A stretch of DNA of 64,000 bases, taken from contig NZ_LN909065.1 of the NCBI RefSeq assembly GCF_001486505.1, positions 1,240,001 through 1,304,000 of the forward strand, in the 5' to 3' direction. A program made the translations under genes and the position numbers. Shown one piece after another: positions 43,317-52,169 of the stretch (its first letter is position 1; every line of letters begins with the position of its first letter). Source of the stretch: Paenibacillus rubinfantis (GTDB lineage Bacteria; Bacillota; Bacilli; Paenibacillales; Paenibacillaceae). Below the pieces are notes generated by a model. That model saw only the letters and a program-made list of their open reading frames with translations. It was not told where the DNA came from and did not search any database.

Positions 43317-44468
43317 TTATTTTCTTCTACGAAGACGTTCCAGGATGGTTCCAATTTTTTCGGCGGTTTCAAAAATTTCTTCCCTAGTATTACCCATTCC
43401 GACACTAAATCGAATCGCTGAACGCAAAAAACTTGCCGGAAGATGCATCGCTTCCAGCACGTGTGACGGCTCCAAGGACCCTGAAGTGCATGCCGATCCG
43501 CTGGAGGCGGCGATGCCTTCCATATCCAAATTCATCAGCATTGTCTCCGAATCCACCTCCGGGAAGCTGAGGTTGATGATATGCGGCAGCCGCTCGGTCG
43601 GATGGCCGTTCAGGTGGAAGGCCTCTCGGGTGATCCGCTGTTCCAGCGCGGACAGCAGCTCCCGGATCAGCATCTCATCGTGAACGACGCGCACCTCTCG
43701 CTCCGCTGCGGCCAATTCCACGGCTTTGGCAAAGCCGGCGATTCCGGCCATGTTTTCCGTGCCGGCCCGGCGTTTACGCTCTTGCAATCCGCCGTGTTGA
43801 ATCGGCTCCAGCACCAAATCCTTCCGTACATATAAAGCCCCCACGCCCTGGGGACCGTTGATTTTGTGGGAAGAGAAACTCATCAAGTCAACGGGAAGCT
43901 CGCGGCAGGAAATCGGCAGCGAACCCAACGCCTGCACGGCATCCACATGAAAGACGATCCCCCGCTCCCTGGCGATGGCGCCGATCTCGGCAATCGGCTG
44001 AATCGTACCAACTTCATTATTGCCATACATCACGCTTATCAGAATCGTATCGGGCCGAAGGGCCTCCCGCACTTGATCCGGATGCACCTGACCATACCGA
44101 TCTACCGGCAAATAGGTCACTTCGAACCCTTCCTTATTCAAGCGCTCGCAGGAGTGCAGCACCGCATGGTGCTCGATCGCGGTCGTGATGATATGGCGCC
44201 CGTCGGCCTTCCGAGCGAATGCCGTGCCAAACAACGCCAGGTTATCGCTCTCCGTCCCCCCGCCGGTAAACACCAGCTCATCCGGGCGGCAGCCGATTCG
44301 CGATGCAACCGTATCGCGCGCCCCGTTCACCAGGCGTTTGGCCTCTCGGCCGAAATAATGAACGCTGGATGCGTTGCCCACTTGCTCCTGCATCACCTTC
44401 AGCATCGCTTCCGCAACCTCCGGATGGAGGGGTGTGGAAGCGGCGTGGTCTAAATAGATATGCTTCAT
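43317..44468 (-). CDS. iscS: Cysteine desulfurase (YrvO/IscS type)
   Basis: A 383-residue PLP-dependent cysteine desulfurase. The N-terminal YLDHAASTPLHP is conserved. The PLP lysine is in SFSSHKINGPQG near residue 203. The catalytic cysteine is in SGSACTSGSLEPSHV near residue 325. In B. subtilis YrvO donates sulfur specifically to MnmA for 2-thiouridine at the tRNA wobble position; mnmA is nearby here. The start was moved three codons in, to the ATG preceded by AAGGTGAG. It lies downstream of cymR with a 122-bp gap. Confidence 0.93.
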   Translation of the reverse strand: MKHIYLDHAASTPLHPEVAEAMLKVMQEQVGNASSVHYFGREAKRLVNGARDTVASRIGCRPDELVFTGGGTESDNLALFGTAFARKADGRHIITTAIEHHAVLHSCERLNKEGFEVTYLPVDRYGQVHPDQVREALRPDTILISVMYGNNEVGTIQPIAEIGAIARERGIVFHVDAVQALGSLPISCRELPVDLMSFSSHKINGPQGVGALYVRKDLVLEPIQHGGLQERKRRAGTENMAGIAGFAKAVELAAAEREVRVVHDEMLIRELLSALEQRITREAFHLNGHPTERLPHIINLSFPEVDSETMLMNLDMEGIAASSGSACTSGSLEPSHVLEAMHLPASFLRSAIRFSVGMGNTREEIFETAEKIGTILERLRRRK

Positions 44469-44590
44469 GGCTCTCACCTTGCCCCAAAAACTTTTTGATA
44501 AACGTAAATACCGCCCCGGGATCGGGACGGCTACCGAATCGTGCGTTGATTGTATCCTACCGCATTCATGATGGCAAGTCGGTTTGCGAA

Positions 44591-45010
44591 CTAAATGTAG
44601 AACATGTAATTTTCCTTCGTACCGTGTTCCTCGAAATTCACCAGATTCTCCAGCGTTGTCGAATCCAGCACTTCAGCGATACTGTCGCGGATGCGCAACC
44701 ACAAATCGCGTTTCGCCGGATCGTCCTCTTCGGTGAAATCCACCGGAGAAATCGGCCCTTCCAACACGCGAATGATGTCTCCCGCCGTAATTTCACCGGC
44801 TTCTTTGGAAAGAATATATCCGCCGTAAGCTCCGCGTACGCTCTTCACCAGACCAGCGTTGCGCAGCGGGGCGATCAATTGCTCCAGGTAATGCTCGGAC
44901 AATTGGTTTTTCTCGGCGATGCTTTTCAGGGAAGTTGGCCCTTCACCAAATTTCGCGGCCAGCTCCATCATAATGGTCAATCCGTAGCGTCCTTTTGTAG
45001 AAATCTTCAA
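44591..45010 (-). CDS. cymR: Rrf2 family cysteine metabolism repressor CymR
   Basis: CymR, 139 residues from a TTG start at 45010. That start is preceded by AGAGGTG and gives MKISTKGRYGLTIMMELA, matching B. subtilis CymR (138 residues). A winged helix fills the N-terminal half (NQLSEHYLEQLIAPLRNAGLV and the wing VRGAYGGYIL). There are no Cys ligands for an Fe-S cluster, which fits CymR rather than IscR. CymR represses sulfur-uptake genes together with CysK. It precedes the cysteine desulfurase gene and diverges from mnmA. Confidence 0.92.
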   Translation of the reverse strand: MKISTKGRYGLTIMMELAAKFGEGPTSLKSIAEKNQLSEHYLEQLIAPLRNAGLVKSVRGAYGGYILSKEAGEITAGDIIRVLEGPISPVDFTEEDDPAKRDLWLRIRDSIAEVLDSTTLENLVNFEEHGTKENYMFYI

Positions 45011-45250
45011 AGAAGGCACCTCTTTCAATTTTCAAATAAACTTTATATAATTGATCTTTGATCCTTAAAAAGACAATCACGGGCCATGCGCCGCGTTCTT
45101 CCGCGACATTCACGCCCAAATCCGGGAATTCCTCCCTATTCCTATCTTTACCCTGTGCTTATCGTAACATATCATATGTGTCTTGGAAAATAAAGCAACA
45201 AATATGATAAAATAAACGGCGAGCGAACGCCGCTCAAAGGAGTGATAATC

Positions 45251-46378
45251 ATGGCAAAACCTAATAGCGAAACCCGCGTCGTCGTCGGTATGTCCGGCGG
45301 CGTCGATTCCTCGGTGACCGCGCTCCTGCTGAAGCAGCAGGGCTACGACGTCATCGGCATATTCATGAAAAACTGGGACGATACCGATGAGTTCGGTTAC
45401 TGCACCGCCGAGGCGGACGCCGAAGATGTTCGCCGCGTCTGCGAGCAAATCGATATCCCCTACTACACCGTCAACTTCGAGAAACAGTATTACGATAAAG
45501 TATTTGCCTATTTCCTCGAAGAATATAAGCGGGGTCGGACGCCAAACCCGGACGTCATGTGCAACCGGGAAATCAAGTTTGGCGAATTTCTGAACAAAGC
45601 GCTGGATCTTGGCGCGGATTACGTGGCGACCGGGCACTATGCGCGAGTCGTGGAAGAGAATGGAACGTACAAGCTGCTGCGGGGTGTCGACAATAACAAG
45701 GATCAAACGTATTTCCTCAATGCGCTGAACCAGGAGCAATTGTCCAAAGCGATGTTCCCGATCGGTCACCTGCCGAAACCGGAGGTACGGCGGATTGCCG
45801 AAGAAGCCGGTTTGTATACGGCCAAGAAGAAGGACAGCACCGGCGTCTGCTTTATCGGGGAACGCAATTTCAAGGAATTTCTGAGCAATTACCTGCCGGC
45901 CAAATCCGGCGATATGGTCGACATCGTCACCGGCGAGGTCAAAGGCCGCCACGACGGGCTGATGTACTATACGCTCGGCCAACGCCAAGGCCTTGGCATC
46001 GGCGGTTCCGGCACCGGCGAGCCGTGGTTTGTGGCCGACAAGGATCTGGAGCGCAACATTTTGTACGTTGTGCAAGGCGACAAGCACCCGAGCTTGTACT
46101 CAACATCGCTGATCGCTTCCGGCGTCAATTGGATCGCCGGCGATGACAAGCTGCCGGAAGGGCCGTACAAGTGCACGGCGAAATTCCGGTACCGTCAGCC
46201 TGATCAAGGAGTGACGTTGATGAAGCAGCCGGACGGAACCGTACGGGTCGAGTTCGATCAACCGCAAAAAGCGATCACCCCGGGACAAGCCGTGGTGTTC
46301 TACCAAGGCGAGGAATGCCTGGGCGGAGGCACGATCGAAGCCCCGGCCAAACTGCGGGCGGAGATTCCGGCTGTATAA
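45251..46378 (+). CDS. mnmA: tRNA-specific 2-thiouridylase
   Basis: MnmA (TrmU), 375 residues, adds sulfur to the wobble uridine of Lys, Glu and Gln tRNAs. The ATP-pyrophosphatase PP-loop GMSGGVDSSVTA is near residue 12. The two catalytic cysteines are in PDVMCNREIKFG near residue 103 and STGVCFIGER near residue 200. The start is the ATG at 45251, with AAAGGAG upstream. It is on the plus strand, divergent from cymR, whereas in B. subtilis trmU follows yrvO in the same direction. Confidence 0.95.
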   Translation: MAKPNSETRVVVGMSGGVDSSVTALLLKQQGYDVIGIFMKNWDDTDEFGYCTAEADAEDVRRVCEQIDIPYYTVNFEKQYYDKVFAYFLEEYKRGRTPNPDVMCNREIKFGEFLNKALDLGADYVATGHYARVVEENGTYKLLRGVDNNKDQTYFLNALNQEQLSKAMFPIGHLPKPEVRRIAEEAGLYTAKKKDSTGVCFIGERNFKEFLSNYLPAKSGDMVDIVTGEVKGRHDGLMYYTLGQRQGLGIGGSGTGEPWFVADKDLERNILYVVQGDKHPSLYSTSLIASGVNWIAGDDKLPEGPYKCTAKFRYRQPDQGVTLMKQPDGTVRVEFDQPQKAITPGQAVVFYQGEECLGGGTIEAPAKLRAEIPAV

Positions 46379-46388
46379 GCCTAACCAT

Positions 46389-46437
46389 AAAGGGGAGCCC
46401 CGCGTCAAACAACTGACGTGGGGCTCCCCTTTTTTAT
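46389..46437 (+). terminator. Terminator after mnmA
   Basis: AAAGGGGAGCCCC / GGGGCTCCCCTTTTTT with an inner GCGTCA/TGACGT stem. Strong and nearly symmetric, so it can also act for rarA on the other strand. Confidence 0.9.
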
Positions 46438-46502
46438 GTAGAGCGGGACTCTTGCAACATTGCTTGCGAGCGTCTGACTTCCCCTTCCCTCGCGCTTCCC
46501 TT

Positions 46503-47816
46503 CTACTTGCCGTTTCTGCGGCGCAGCTCCTGGTTATGCTTGATTTTCGCTTCGTTCCCCTGCTCGGTGGCATGATAGAACGTCCGGCCTTCTAAACGTT
46601 TCGGCAGGTACTCCTGCTGGACGTAATGACCGGGGTAATTATGCGGATATTTATAACCTTCGTGTCCGAGCTTCACCGCTCCTTTGTAATGGGTGTCGCG
46701 CAAATGCAGCGGCACTTCCGCAGATTTGACCTCCTCGATGGCTGCCAAAGCGTTCCCGATCGCCTCCACGACGCCGTTCGATTTAGGGCTTTCGACCGCA
46801 AACAGGATCGCCTGAACGACGTTCAGCCGCGCTTCGGGCCAACCATTGTTCCGGTAAGCGTCCAAAGCACTGATCGCCTGCACCAGCGCTTGCGGGTTGG
46901 CCAGGCCGATATCCTCGCTGCTGGCGGCGATCAACCGGCGGATAAAGGTCATCGGATCCATCCCCAGCTTCTCCACGGCGTATAGGAACCAGAACACCGC
47001 CGCATCGCTGGAGCCGCGAATCGATTTATGGAACGCCGACAACACGTCGTATTGCGTGGATTCGTCCGCTTTGACGAGCGGCCGGCGGATCGATTCCTCC
47101 GCCACCTCAAGCGTAATGTGCACCGTTCCGTCCGGTTGCGGCGGCGTGGTCATCGCAGCCAGCTCCAGGGCATTTAACGCACGCCGAATGTCGCCGTTCG
47201 CCATGGCAGCAATGTGCAGCAGTGCTTCCTCGTCAACCTGCAGCGCCATGAAGCCAAGCCCCTTCTCCGGATCCGCCAAGGCTCGCCGCATGGCAATCAG
47301 CGAATGCTCTTGGGTCAGCGACTCCAGCTGGAATAACGTAGAGCGGCTCATCAAGGCGCCGTTGACGTAGTGGAATGGATTTTCCGTTGTTGCGCCGATG
47401 AAGATGATCGTGCCTTTTTCCACCGCTGGCAGTAAGGCGTCTTGTCTTGAGCTGTTGAAGCGATGCACCTCGTCCAGAAACAAGATCGTTTTCGTGCCGT
47501 AAAAAGCTTTATCGTTCTGCGCTTTCTCAATCACCTCGCGAACGTCCTTCACCGACGCATCCACCGCGTTCAATCGGACGAACTCCGCTTTCGTATGGTT
47601 GGAAATAATGTGGGCGAGGGTCGTTTTGCCGCAGCCCGGAGGGCCGTACAGCAAAATCGAGGAGACCTGGTCGGCCTCGATCGCCCGCCGCAGCAGCTTG
47701 CCCGGGCCAACGATATGCTCTTGTCCGATATATTCATCCAGCGAGGTTGGCCGCATCCGGTCGGCTAGCAGCCGCCCCGCCGGGCTTTGCTCCTGATTAA
47801 AAGAAAACAAATCCAC
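46503..47816 (-). CDS. rarA: Replication-associated recombination protein RarA (MgsA)
   Basis: RarA, 437 residues, an AAA+ clamp-loader-like ATPase that acts at stalled replication forks. Walker A is YGPPGCGKTTLAHI near residue 55. Walker B is TILFLDEVHRFNSSRQDALLPAVE, a family hallmark. Sensor 1 is FIGATTENP. A C-terminal tetramerisation domain contains MSRSTLFQLE and the conserved YKYPHNYPGHYVQQEYLP. A GTG start at 47816 follows AAGGAAG. It lies beside cymR and mnmA as in other Bacillales (yrvN). Confidence 0.95.
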   Translation of the reverse strand: MDLFSFNQEQSPAGRLLADRMRPTSLDEYIGQEHIVGPGKLLRRAIEADQVSSILLYGPPGCGKTTLAHIISNHTKAEFVRLNAVDASVKDVREVIEKAQNDKAFYGTKTILFLDEVHRFNSSRQDALLPAVEKGTIIFIGATTENPFHYVNGALMSRSTLFQLESLTQEHSLIAMRRALADPEKGLGFMALQVDEEALLHIAAMANGDIRRALNALELAAMTTPPQPDGTVHITLEVAEESIRRPLVKADESTQYDVLSAFHKSIRGSSDAAVFWFLYAVEKLGMDPMTFIRRLIAASSEDIGLANPQALVQAISALDAYRNNGWPEARLNVVQAILFAVESPKSNGVVEAIGNALAAIEEVKSAEVPLHLRDTHYKGAVKLGHEGYKYPHNYPGHYVQQEYLPKRLEGRTFYHATEQGNEAKIKHNQELRRRNGK

Positions 47817-48345
47817 CTTTAAGTCACTTCCTTGATCATTAACATGATTAACGTGATGAATACGAATAGCATGTATAGCTTGATAAATGAAAGGATACCA
47901 AACTTATTCTAGCATACCTTGCGTAAAAAACACTTATAGTCGTTCTTTCGCTTTTCCCGCCGCCGGAAATATGAGTTAATATAGATGTCGGGCCGACGAA
48001 TCACGGGAAAGGGGGCTGATCGAAGTGATTTCAGTGAGTGAGGTGGCTGCCGCGTAAGCGGCGCCCAATTAAAACGGGGGGCTGGGAACAGCCTCCCTTA
48101 TTTATGTTTGACACCACCTGTGTTAAGATAGATCCAGATTCAACCAAATTTTGTATGAAGTTAAATTTCAAAAAGTCAAAAATTCGGCTCTTCAACACCG
48201 AGAAGATTGGATGAAGCTAGGGACGGAGTAGCGGAGCGTACATGGAGGTACGTGAGCAACGAAATGTTCGAATCAGGTTCATTGAATCACCGTCGTGATG
48301 TAAAGACGAATTTGACTACCTACACTAAATTGAAAGGGGGAAGCG
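47817..48345. other. Interval with a hairpin mini-transcript and an unexplained structured stretch
   Basis: No supportable gene longer than 32 codons. It contains the rarA upstream region, a possible ten-codon ORF followed by two hairpins (48010-48100), and an AT-rich then GC-mixed stretch (48120-48345) with short inverted motifs such as GCGTAC/GTACGT. Confidence 0.5.
48026..48056 (+). other. Possible ten-codon leader ORF followed by hairpins
   Basis: AAAGGGGG at 48009-48015 is followed by a short GTG-initiated frame encoding about ten residues (ISVSEVAAA) and ending TAA. Its 3' part forms a GCCGC-GTAA-GCGGC hairpin. A second hairpin, GGGGGCTG-GGAA-CAGCCTCC, followed by CTTATTTAT at about 48077-48105 looks like an intrinsic terminator. 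The arrangement could be a leader-peptide attenuator with no downstream target, or a small RNA. Confidence 0.4.
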
Positions 48346-48348
48346 AGC

Positions 48349-48447
48349 ATGTTGACTTATGTCGTAACTGCAATCGAGGATGGACCACGAAATAAGGAGG
48401 TACATGATCGTGAATTACAAAAATGGAAAGGATGTTCTTCCCCCTAG
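48349..48447 (+). CDS. Small ORF (32 residues) overlapping the next gene
   Basis: ATG at 48349 has AAAGGGGG eight bases upstream, the best ribosome site in the interval. The frame encodes 32 residues (MLTYVVTAIEDGPRNKEV, then a basic stretch ending GCSSP). Its last 40 bases overlap the start of the CD3324-like gene in another frame. It may be a real small protein or a coupling leader for the next gene. No family recognised. Confidence 0.4.
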   Translation: MLTYVVTAIEDGPRNKEVHDRELQKWKGCSSP

Positions 48448-48706
48448 GCTGCTGCAGGAGCTCCAAACCTACATTCAAGGTGAGCTGTTGTACATTCCCA
48501 AACCGGAACGGTCGAGGGCGTTATGGGGAGAACTAAGTGGATCCCGCATCTCCATCGCCAAGCGGAATGAGGAGATTTTCCGCCTTTATCGCGCTGGGAG
48601 CACAGTACGGGATTTAGCCGGTAAATTTCACCTCTCCGATGAAAGCATCCGCAAAATATTAACCAAAATGCGCAGCTTAAGACAACCCGCAGCCGTGACC
48701 GAATAA
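48404..48706 (+). CDS. CD3324-family helix-turn-helix protein
   Basis: A protein of about 100 residues. The N-terminal NYKNGKDVLPPRLLQELQTY and QGELLYIPKPE match the CD3324 family of small Firmicute proteins of unknown function. The C-terminal half has a resolvase-like helix-turn-helix (YRAGSTVRDLAGKFHLSDESIRKIL), so DNA binding is likely. AAGGAGG lies directly before the ATG at 48404; the GTG at 48410 is better spaced and starts exactly at the family's conserved NYKN, so it is the likelier start. A terminator follows. Confidence 0.75.
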   Translation: MIVNYKNGKDVLPPRLLQELQTYIQGELLYIPKPERSRALWGELSGSRISIAKRNEEIFRLYRAGSTVRDLAGKFHLSDESIRKILTKMRSLRQPAAVTE

Positions 48707-48750
48707 TCGGTGACAAGGGAGCATCCCATGACGAATCTCATAAAAAACGA

Positions 48751-48786
48751 TAAGCCAAGACCGGCTGGTCTTGGCTATATTTATGG
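48751..48786 (+). terminator. Terminator of the CD3324-like gene
   Basis: AAGCCAAGACC-GGCT-GGTCTTGGCT followed by ATATTTAT. Good 10-bp stem, weak T-run. Confidence 0.7.
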
Positions 48787-48847
48787 GGAATCAGGTATAA
48801 TGGAGTCATATCCTACTTACAGTCTATTCCAAACTGAGGTGACTCCC

Positions 48848-49401
48848 TTGACGCAGCAGCAGCACCCTGAGCACGTTTCGACTTCCGCGAAAGCGGTAAA
48901 AATATGCGCCTATTGCGGCCAATCGAAGCCGCTGGGCGAATTCCTGCGCCGCACCGGCAAGCGCTCCGGCAAAGGCTCGCGCCGCGGGGCTTGCCGCAGC
49001 TGCCGCGCGCTGAGGTCGAGGGTCCCGACGTCCGGACCCTGCGCCCGAACCGCAACGGTATGATCCGCCTGCGCGGGCGCACTGACAAAGGCCGGCGCTG
49101 GCAGCAGGAGATCGACTATGAGCTGGCCGTCACCCTCGTGCGCGAGCATATGGCCGTCGTCGTGAACCCGTTCACCATCCGGCGGTTATACACGAATAAA
49201 GCGTTCCGCCATTATATTTTGACGCGGGATCATTATACTTGCTTCTTTTGCGGGGAGTACGGCGATACGATCGACCATCTGCTGCCCAAAGCCAAGGGCG
49301 GCCACACGACCCCGGTCAATTGCGTTTGTGCCTGCAACCTGTGCAATCAGAGCAAAGCCGATCGGTGGCTGGACGACTTTATGCAGGATGACGCGCTGTA
49401 A
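48848..49401 (+). pseudogene. HNH endonuclease gene with an internal frameshift
   Basis: The N-terminal part, from the TTG at 48848 (AGGTGA upstream), encodes MTQQQHPEHV followed by a zinc-finger-like ICAYCGQSKPLGEF and GACRSC. The C-terminal part is one frame back and includes IRLRGRTDKGRRW, TCFFCGEYGDTIDHLLPKAKGG and CVCACNLCNQSKADRW, the core of an HNH nuclease with zinc cysteines. Neither frame alone makes a complete protein; the switch lies between about 48995 and 49045 in very GC-rich DNA. One missing base would explain it. It may be a true pseudogene, a sequencing error or a -1 recoding site. Confidence 0.75.
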
Positions 49402-49813
49402 AGTTCCGTCCGGCTCATTCCAAGACCTTGACCTTGCTATGCGAATCTATGCGAAAAATCGAATAGAATTGGGCCGCTTTGGCGATTTTGGCCAAATGTA
49501 TATGAAATTTCATATACATTTGCGCCTACTGAAGCCATTTGCCCTGAATCTATGCGAAAAACCGAATACAATTCGGTTTTTTTGCTTTCTACGGTATTTT
49601 AGATATGAAAAATCGAATACATTCACGCAAGTGCATCATGGTGGCGGGTGGTTCATCAAGGCATCTCCCCAAGCGCCCCCCCGCCCCTCCACTCACGCGA
49701 CTTCTCTCCTGAACAAACGGGATAATGCTGCAAAGTGTCCCTGAAAGACTACTCCGTCCCCACATCCACTAGCATCCACTCCCTCATTCCCTTCTCCCAT
49801 AATCATCATCTGA
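49402..49813. other. Intergenic stretch with palindrome and short direct repeats
   Basis: No gene supported. Two 26-bp near-identical units begin ATCTATGCGAAAAAYCGAAT at about 49445 and 49549, and a third partial copy (TATGAAAAATCGAATAC) is at about 49603. Between the first two is a 30-bp perfect palindrome. The rest, 49640-49813, is C-rich without recognised features. Confidence 0.6.
49493..49522. repeat. 30-bp perfect palindrome
   Basis: CAAATGTATATGAAA followed directly by its exact reverse complement TTTCATATACATTTG. There is no spacer. It is AT-rich, unlike the surrounding DNA. Confidence 0.9.
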
Positions 49814-52009
49814 TTACACTTGCCCCGCACCCCTGAAGCCTCTCGAACCTAAGCTCACCTTGGAAGCGTACTCCGGTGACTCGTCGATGGAGACATAGTC
49901 CGGCAGATGCTCGCCGTGCAGCAGCCACAGTTCGTGCAGTGCGCGGGTGCAGCCGACATACAGCAGCTTGGCGTCCTTGGGCCCGTAATGCTCCCGGTCG
50001 ACGTCCGTCACAATCACCGCATCGAACTCCAGGCCTTTTGACAAGTATACCGGCAGCACCGAGACACCCCCGGCGTATTGCGTCAGCTCCCCGTTGATCA
50101 GGTTGACCTCCAGCCCGCCTTCGCTTAATGCGGCATGCAGCCCCTCCGCCTCCCGCATCGTCCGGGTTAATACCGCCGCCGTACGGAACGCGCCGCCCAG
50201 CACCTTGTCCAGCGCCTGCCGAATCAACGGCAGCTGCTGCTCCAGCTTGCCTGCTGCATCCAGCAGCCGCACCGGCTCCCCGCTGCGGAACACCGGCACC
50301 GCCAGTAAGTCCGCGCCTACGCCCTTTTCCAGGATATCGTTGGCGAATCGAATGATCTCCATCGTTGACCGATAGCTGCGTGTGAGCGCGAAATAAGCCG
50401 TTTCCTCCGGCCGGAACAATTCCTTCATCTCATCCCAATGGCGAACGCCTTTATAGTAATGGATGCCTTGCGACAAGTCCCCGAGAATCGTAAATGAGTG
50501 GCCCTTCACGAAGCGGTCCAGCACATGCACCTGAAATGGTGTAAAGTCCTGCGCCTCATCGATCACGACGTGGTCGAAGGTCAGATTGCCGTCGATTTCG
50601 TGAATCAGGGTATACAGGTACAGAAGGGCGGCCAGATCCTCCTCCTTGATGGCATTTTTCTTCAAGCGAGCCTGCGTCTCTTTCCAGATGCCTTGCGGAA
50701 TCTGATCCGAAACATCGGCCATCCCTTCCGTGCCGCTGCCTTTTCGAAGGCCAAACAGCTCCCGGTAGAGGCTCAGCGGCGTCAGCTCCGGCCATTTTTT
50801 CGCATAGCTTTTTTCCCGCTGCTGCGCTTTTTTCTTCCGATCCTTCAACGCAGCTGCCGATGGCGCCTTCTTTAGCTCCATTTCGATCCAACGATGAATA
50901 CGCGCCAGCACCCGTTCCTTGCGCCGGGCCACCGGATAGTGGCGGTATTCCCCTTCGAACCAGGCCAGAATTTCCTTGCGTGGCAGCCGTGCTCCTTCCC
51001 AAGGCTCAAAATCGCCTTCAGGGACGCAAGCGGACTCCAGCGTGCTCACCGACGTATCCATGATCTCCTTAAACGCCATTGAGCCCTTAAAGCGTCCCGG
51101 CAGCTCCGTATCTTGCCACGTTTCCGCCCCTTTCGCCCCGCCATCAAACCAGCGTGACAAGACCTCCGATCCATCCGACGGCACCTCATCCAGCCCCAGC
51201 ACCTTCGCCGCCCAATCGCTGAACGTGCTCTGCTGGATATCCCCGACTCCCAGCTCGGGCAGCACTTCGGAGATATAATCGATAAACATATGGTTTGGCG
51301 CAAAAATGACCAACCGTTCCGCCTTAATCTGCTCCTTATATTGATACAACAAAAAAGCCAGCCGATGCAGCGCCACGGTTGTTTTCCCGCTGCCGGCTAC
51401 GCCTTGGATAATCAACGCCGTATTTTTTGCTGCGCGAATGATTTGGTCCTGCTCCGCCTGAATCGTCGAAACGATATCGCGCAGGCGATTGTCTTTGTTC
51501 TCCCCAAGCCGGTAGACCAAGAACTCATCCGATACGGCCGGGCCGTCGCTGTCGCGGTTATACGTATCCACCACCCGGTCCAGGATGCCTTTGCGGATGA
51601 CGATGTTTCGCTTCAAGTAGACTAAGCCTTCAATCAGGCCTTCAGGCGCCAAATATGAGGCGTCTTCCCCGCCGGTAAACGAGTAGAACAGGCTAGCCAC
51701 CGGCGCGCGCCAATCGATGACGATCGGATCTTTGCCGTCCGGGTCGCCCACCCCAACTTTACCGATGTAGAGCGGCGTTTTTCGTCTCCCCTGCTCCTCG
51801 AAATCCAAGCGTCCAAAATACGGCTCATGCACCGACTGCTCCAACTGCTTTCGCTGGGTTTCCCGATTCTCCTCGAGAAGCTGTTCCGTAAAATCCTGTC
51901 CGGTGTACACCGGTATCGAACGCAGCCGTTGCAGCTGCTGATCGATCTCTTCCAAGGTGCGGTCCAGCCGCGCCTTCTCTTCTTGATAGGCACTTTGAAA
52001 ATCATCCAT
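49814..52009 (-). CDS. helD: HelD family helicase / RNA polymerase recycling factor
   Basis: A 731-residue superfamily 1 UvrD-like protein of the HelD type. HelD binds RNA polymerase and uses ATP to release it from DNA. An N-terminal coiled coil (residues 1-65) enters the secondary channel in known structures. Walker A is GVAGSGKTTVALHRL near residue 210. Walker B is VVIDEAQDFTPFQ near residue 490. The arginine-rich LTRSYRSTMEIIRFAN and YVGCTRALHELWLL are the later helicase motifs. AGGAGGT precedes the ATG. It appears monocistronic. Confidence 0.93.
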   Translation of the reverse strand: MDDFQSAYQEEKARLDRTLEEIDQQLQRLRSIPVYTGQDFTEQLLEENRETQRKQLEQSVHEPYFGRLDFEEQGRRKTPLYIGKVGVGDPDGKDPIVIDWRAPVASLFYSFTGGEDASYLAPEGLIEGLVYLKRNIVIRKGILDRVVDTYNRDSDGPAVSDEFLVYRLGENKDNRLRDIVSTIQAEQDQIIRAAKNTALIIQGVAGSGKTTVALHRLAFLLYQYKEQIKAERLVIFAPNHMFIDYISEVLPELGVGDIQQSTFSDWAAKVLGLDEVPSDGSEVLSRWFDGGAKGAETWQDTELPGRFKGSMAFKEIMDTSVSTLESACVPEGDFEPWEGARLPRKEILAWFEGEYRHYPVARRKERVLARIHRWIEMELKKAPSAAALKDRKKKAQQREKSYAKKWPELTPLSLYRELFGLRKGSGTEGMADVSDQIPQGIWKETQARLKKNAIKEEDLAALLYLYTLIHEIDGNLTFDHVVIDEAQDFTPFQVHVLDRFVKGHSFTILGDLSQGIHYYKGVRHWDEMKELFRPEETAYFALTRSYRSTMEIIRFANDILEKGVGADLLAVPVFRSGEPVRLLDAAGKLEQQLPLIRQALDKVLGGAFRTAAVLTRTMREAEGLHAALSEGGLEVNLINGELTQYAGGVSVLPVYLSKGLEFDAVIVTDVDREHYGPKDAKLLYVGCTRALHELWLLHGEHLPDYVSIDESPEYASKVSLGSRGFRGAGQV

Positions 52010-52169
52010 TTCAGTTACCTCCTAAGGTTTTTGTGTACTCCAGACTCAAAAGGAGTTTCATTATACCACTACCTCCGGCTAAAAGGCGAATTTTCTCAAA
52101 AAAGAAAGACGTCGATCCGGGTTGCCTAACACACTTCCCAGACTAACGTCTTATTGTTCCCATCTTCCC

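Noticed and set aside
48255..48270. Possible tRNA, because of GTTCGAATC (T-loop-like)
   Set aside because: No acceptor stem, D-arm or anticodon arm can be drawn around it.
48207..48395. 62-codon frame before the CD3324-like gene
   Set aside because: No ribosome site, unnatural composition, and it overlaps the better-supported 32-codon ORF.
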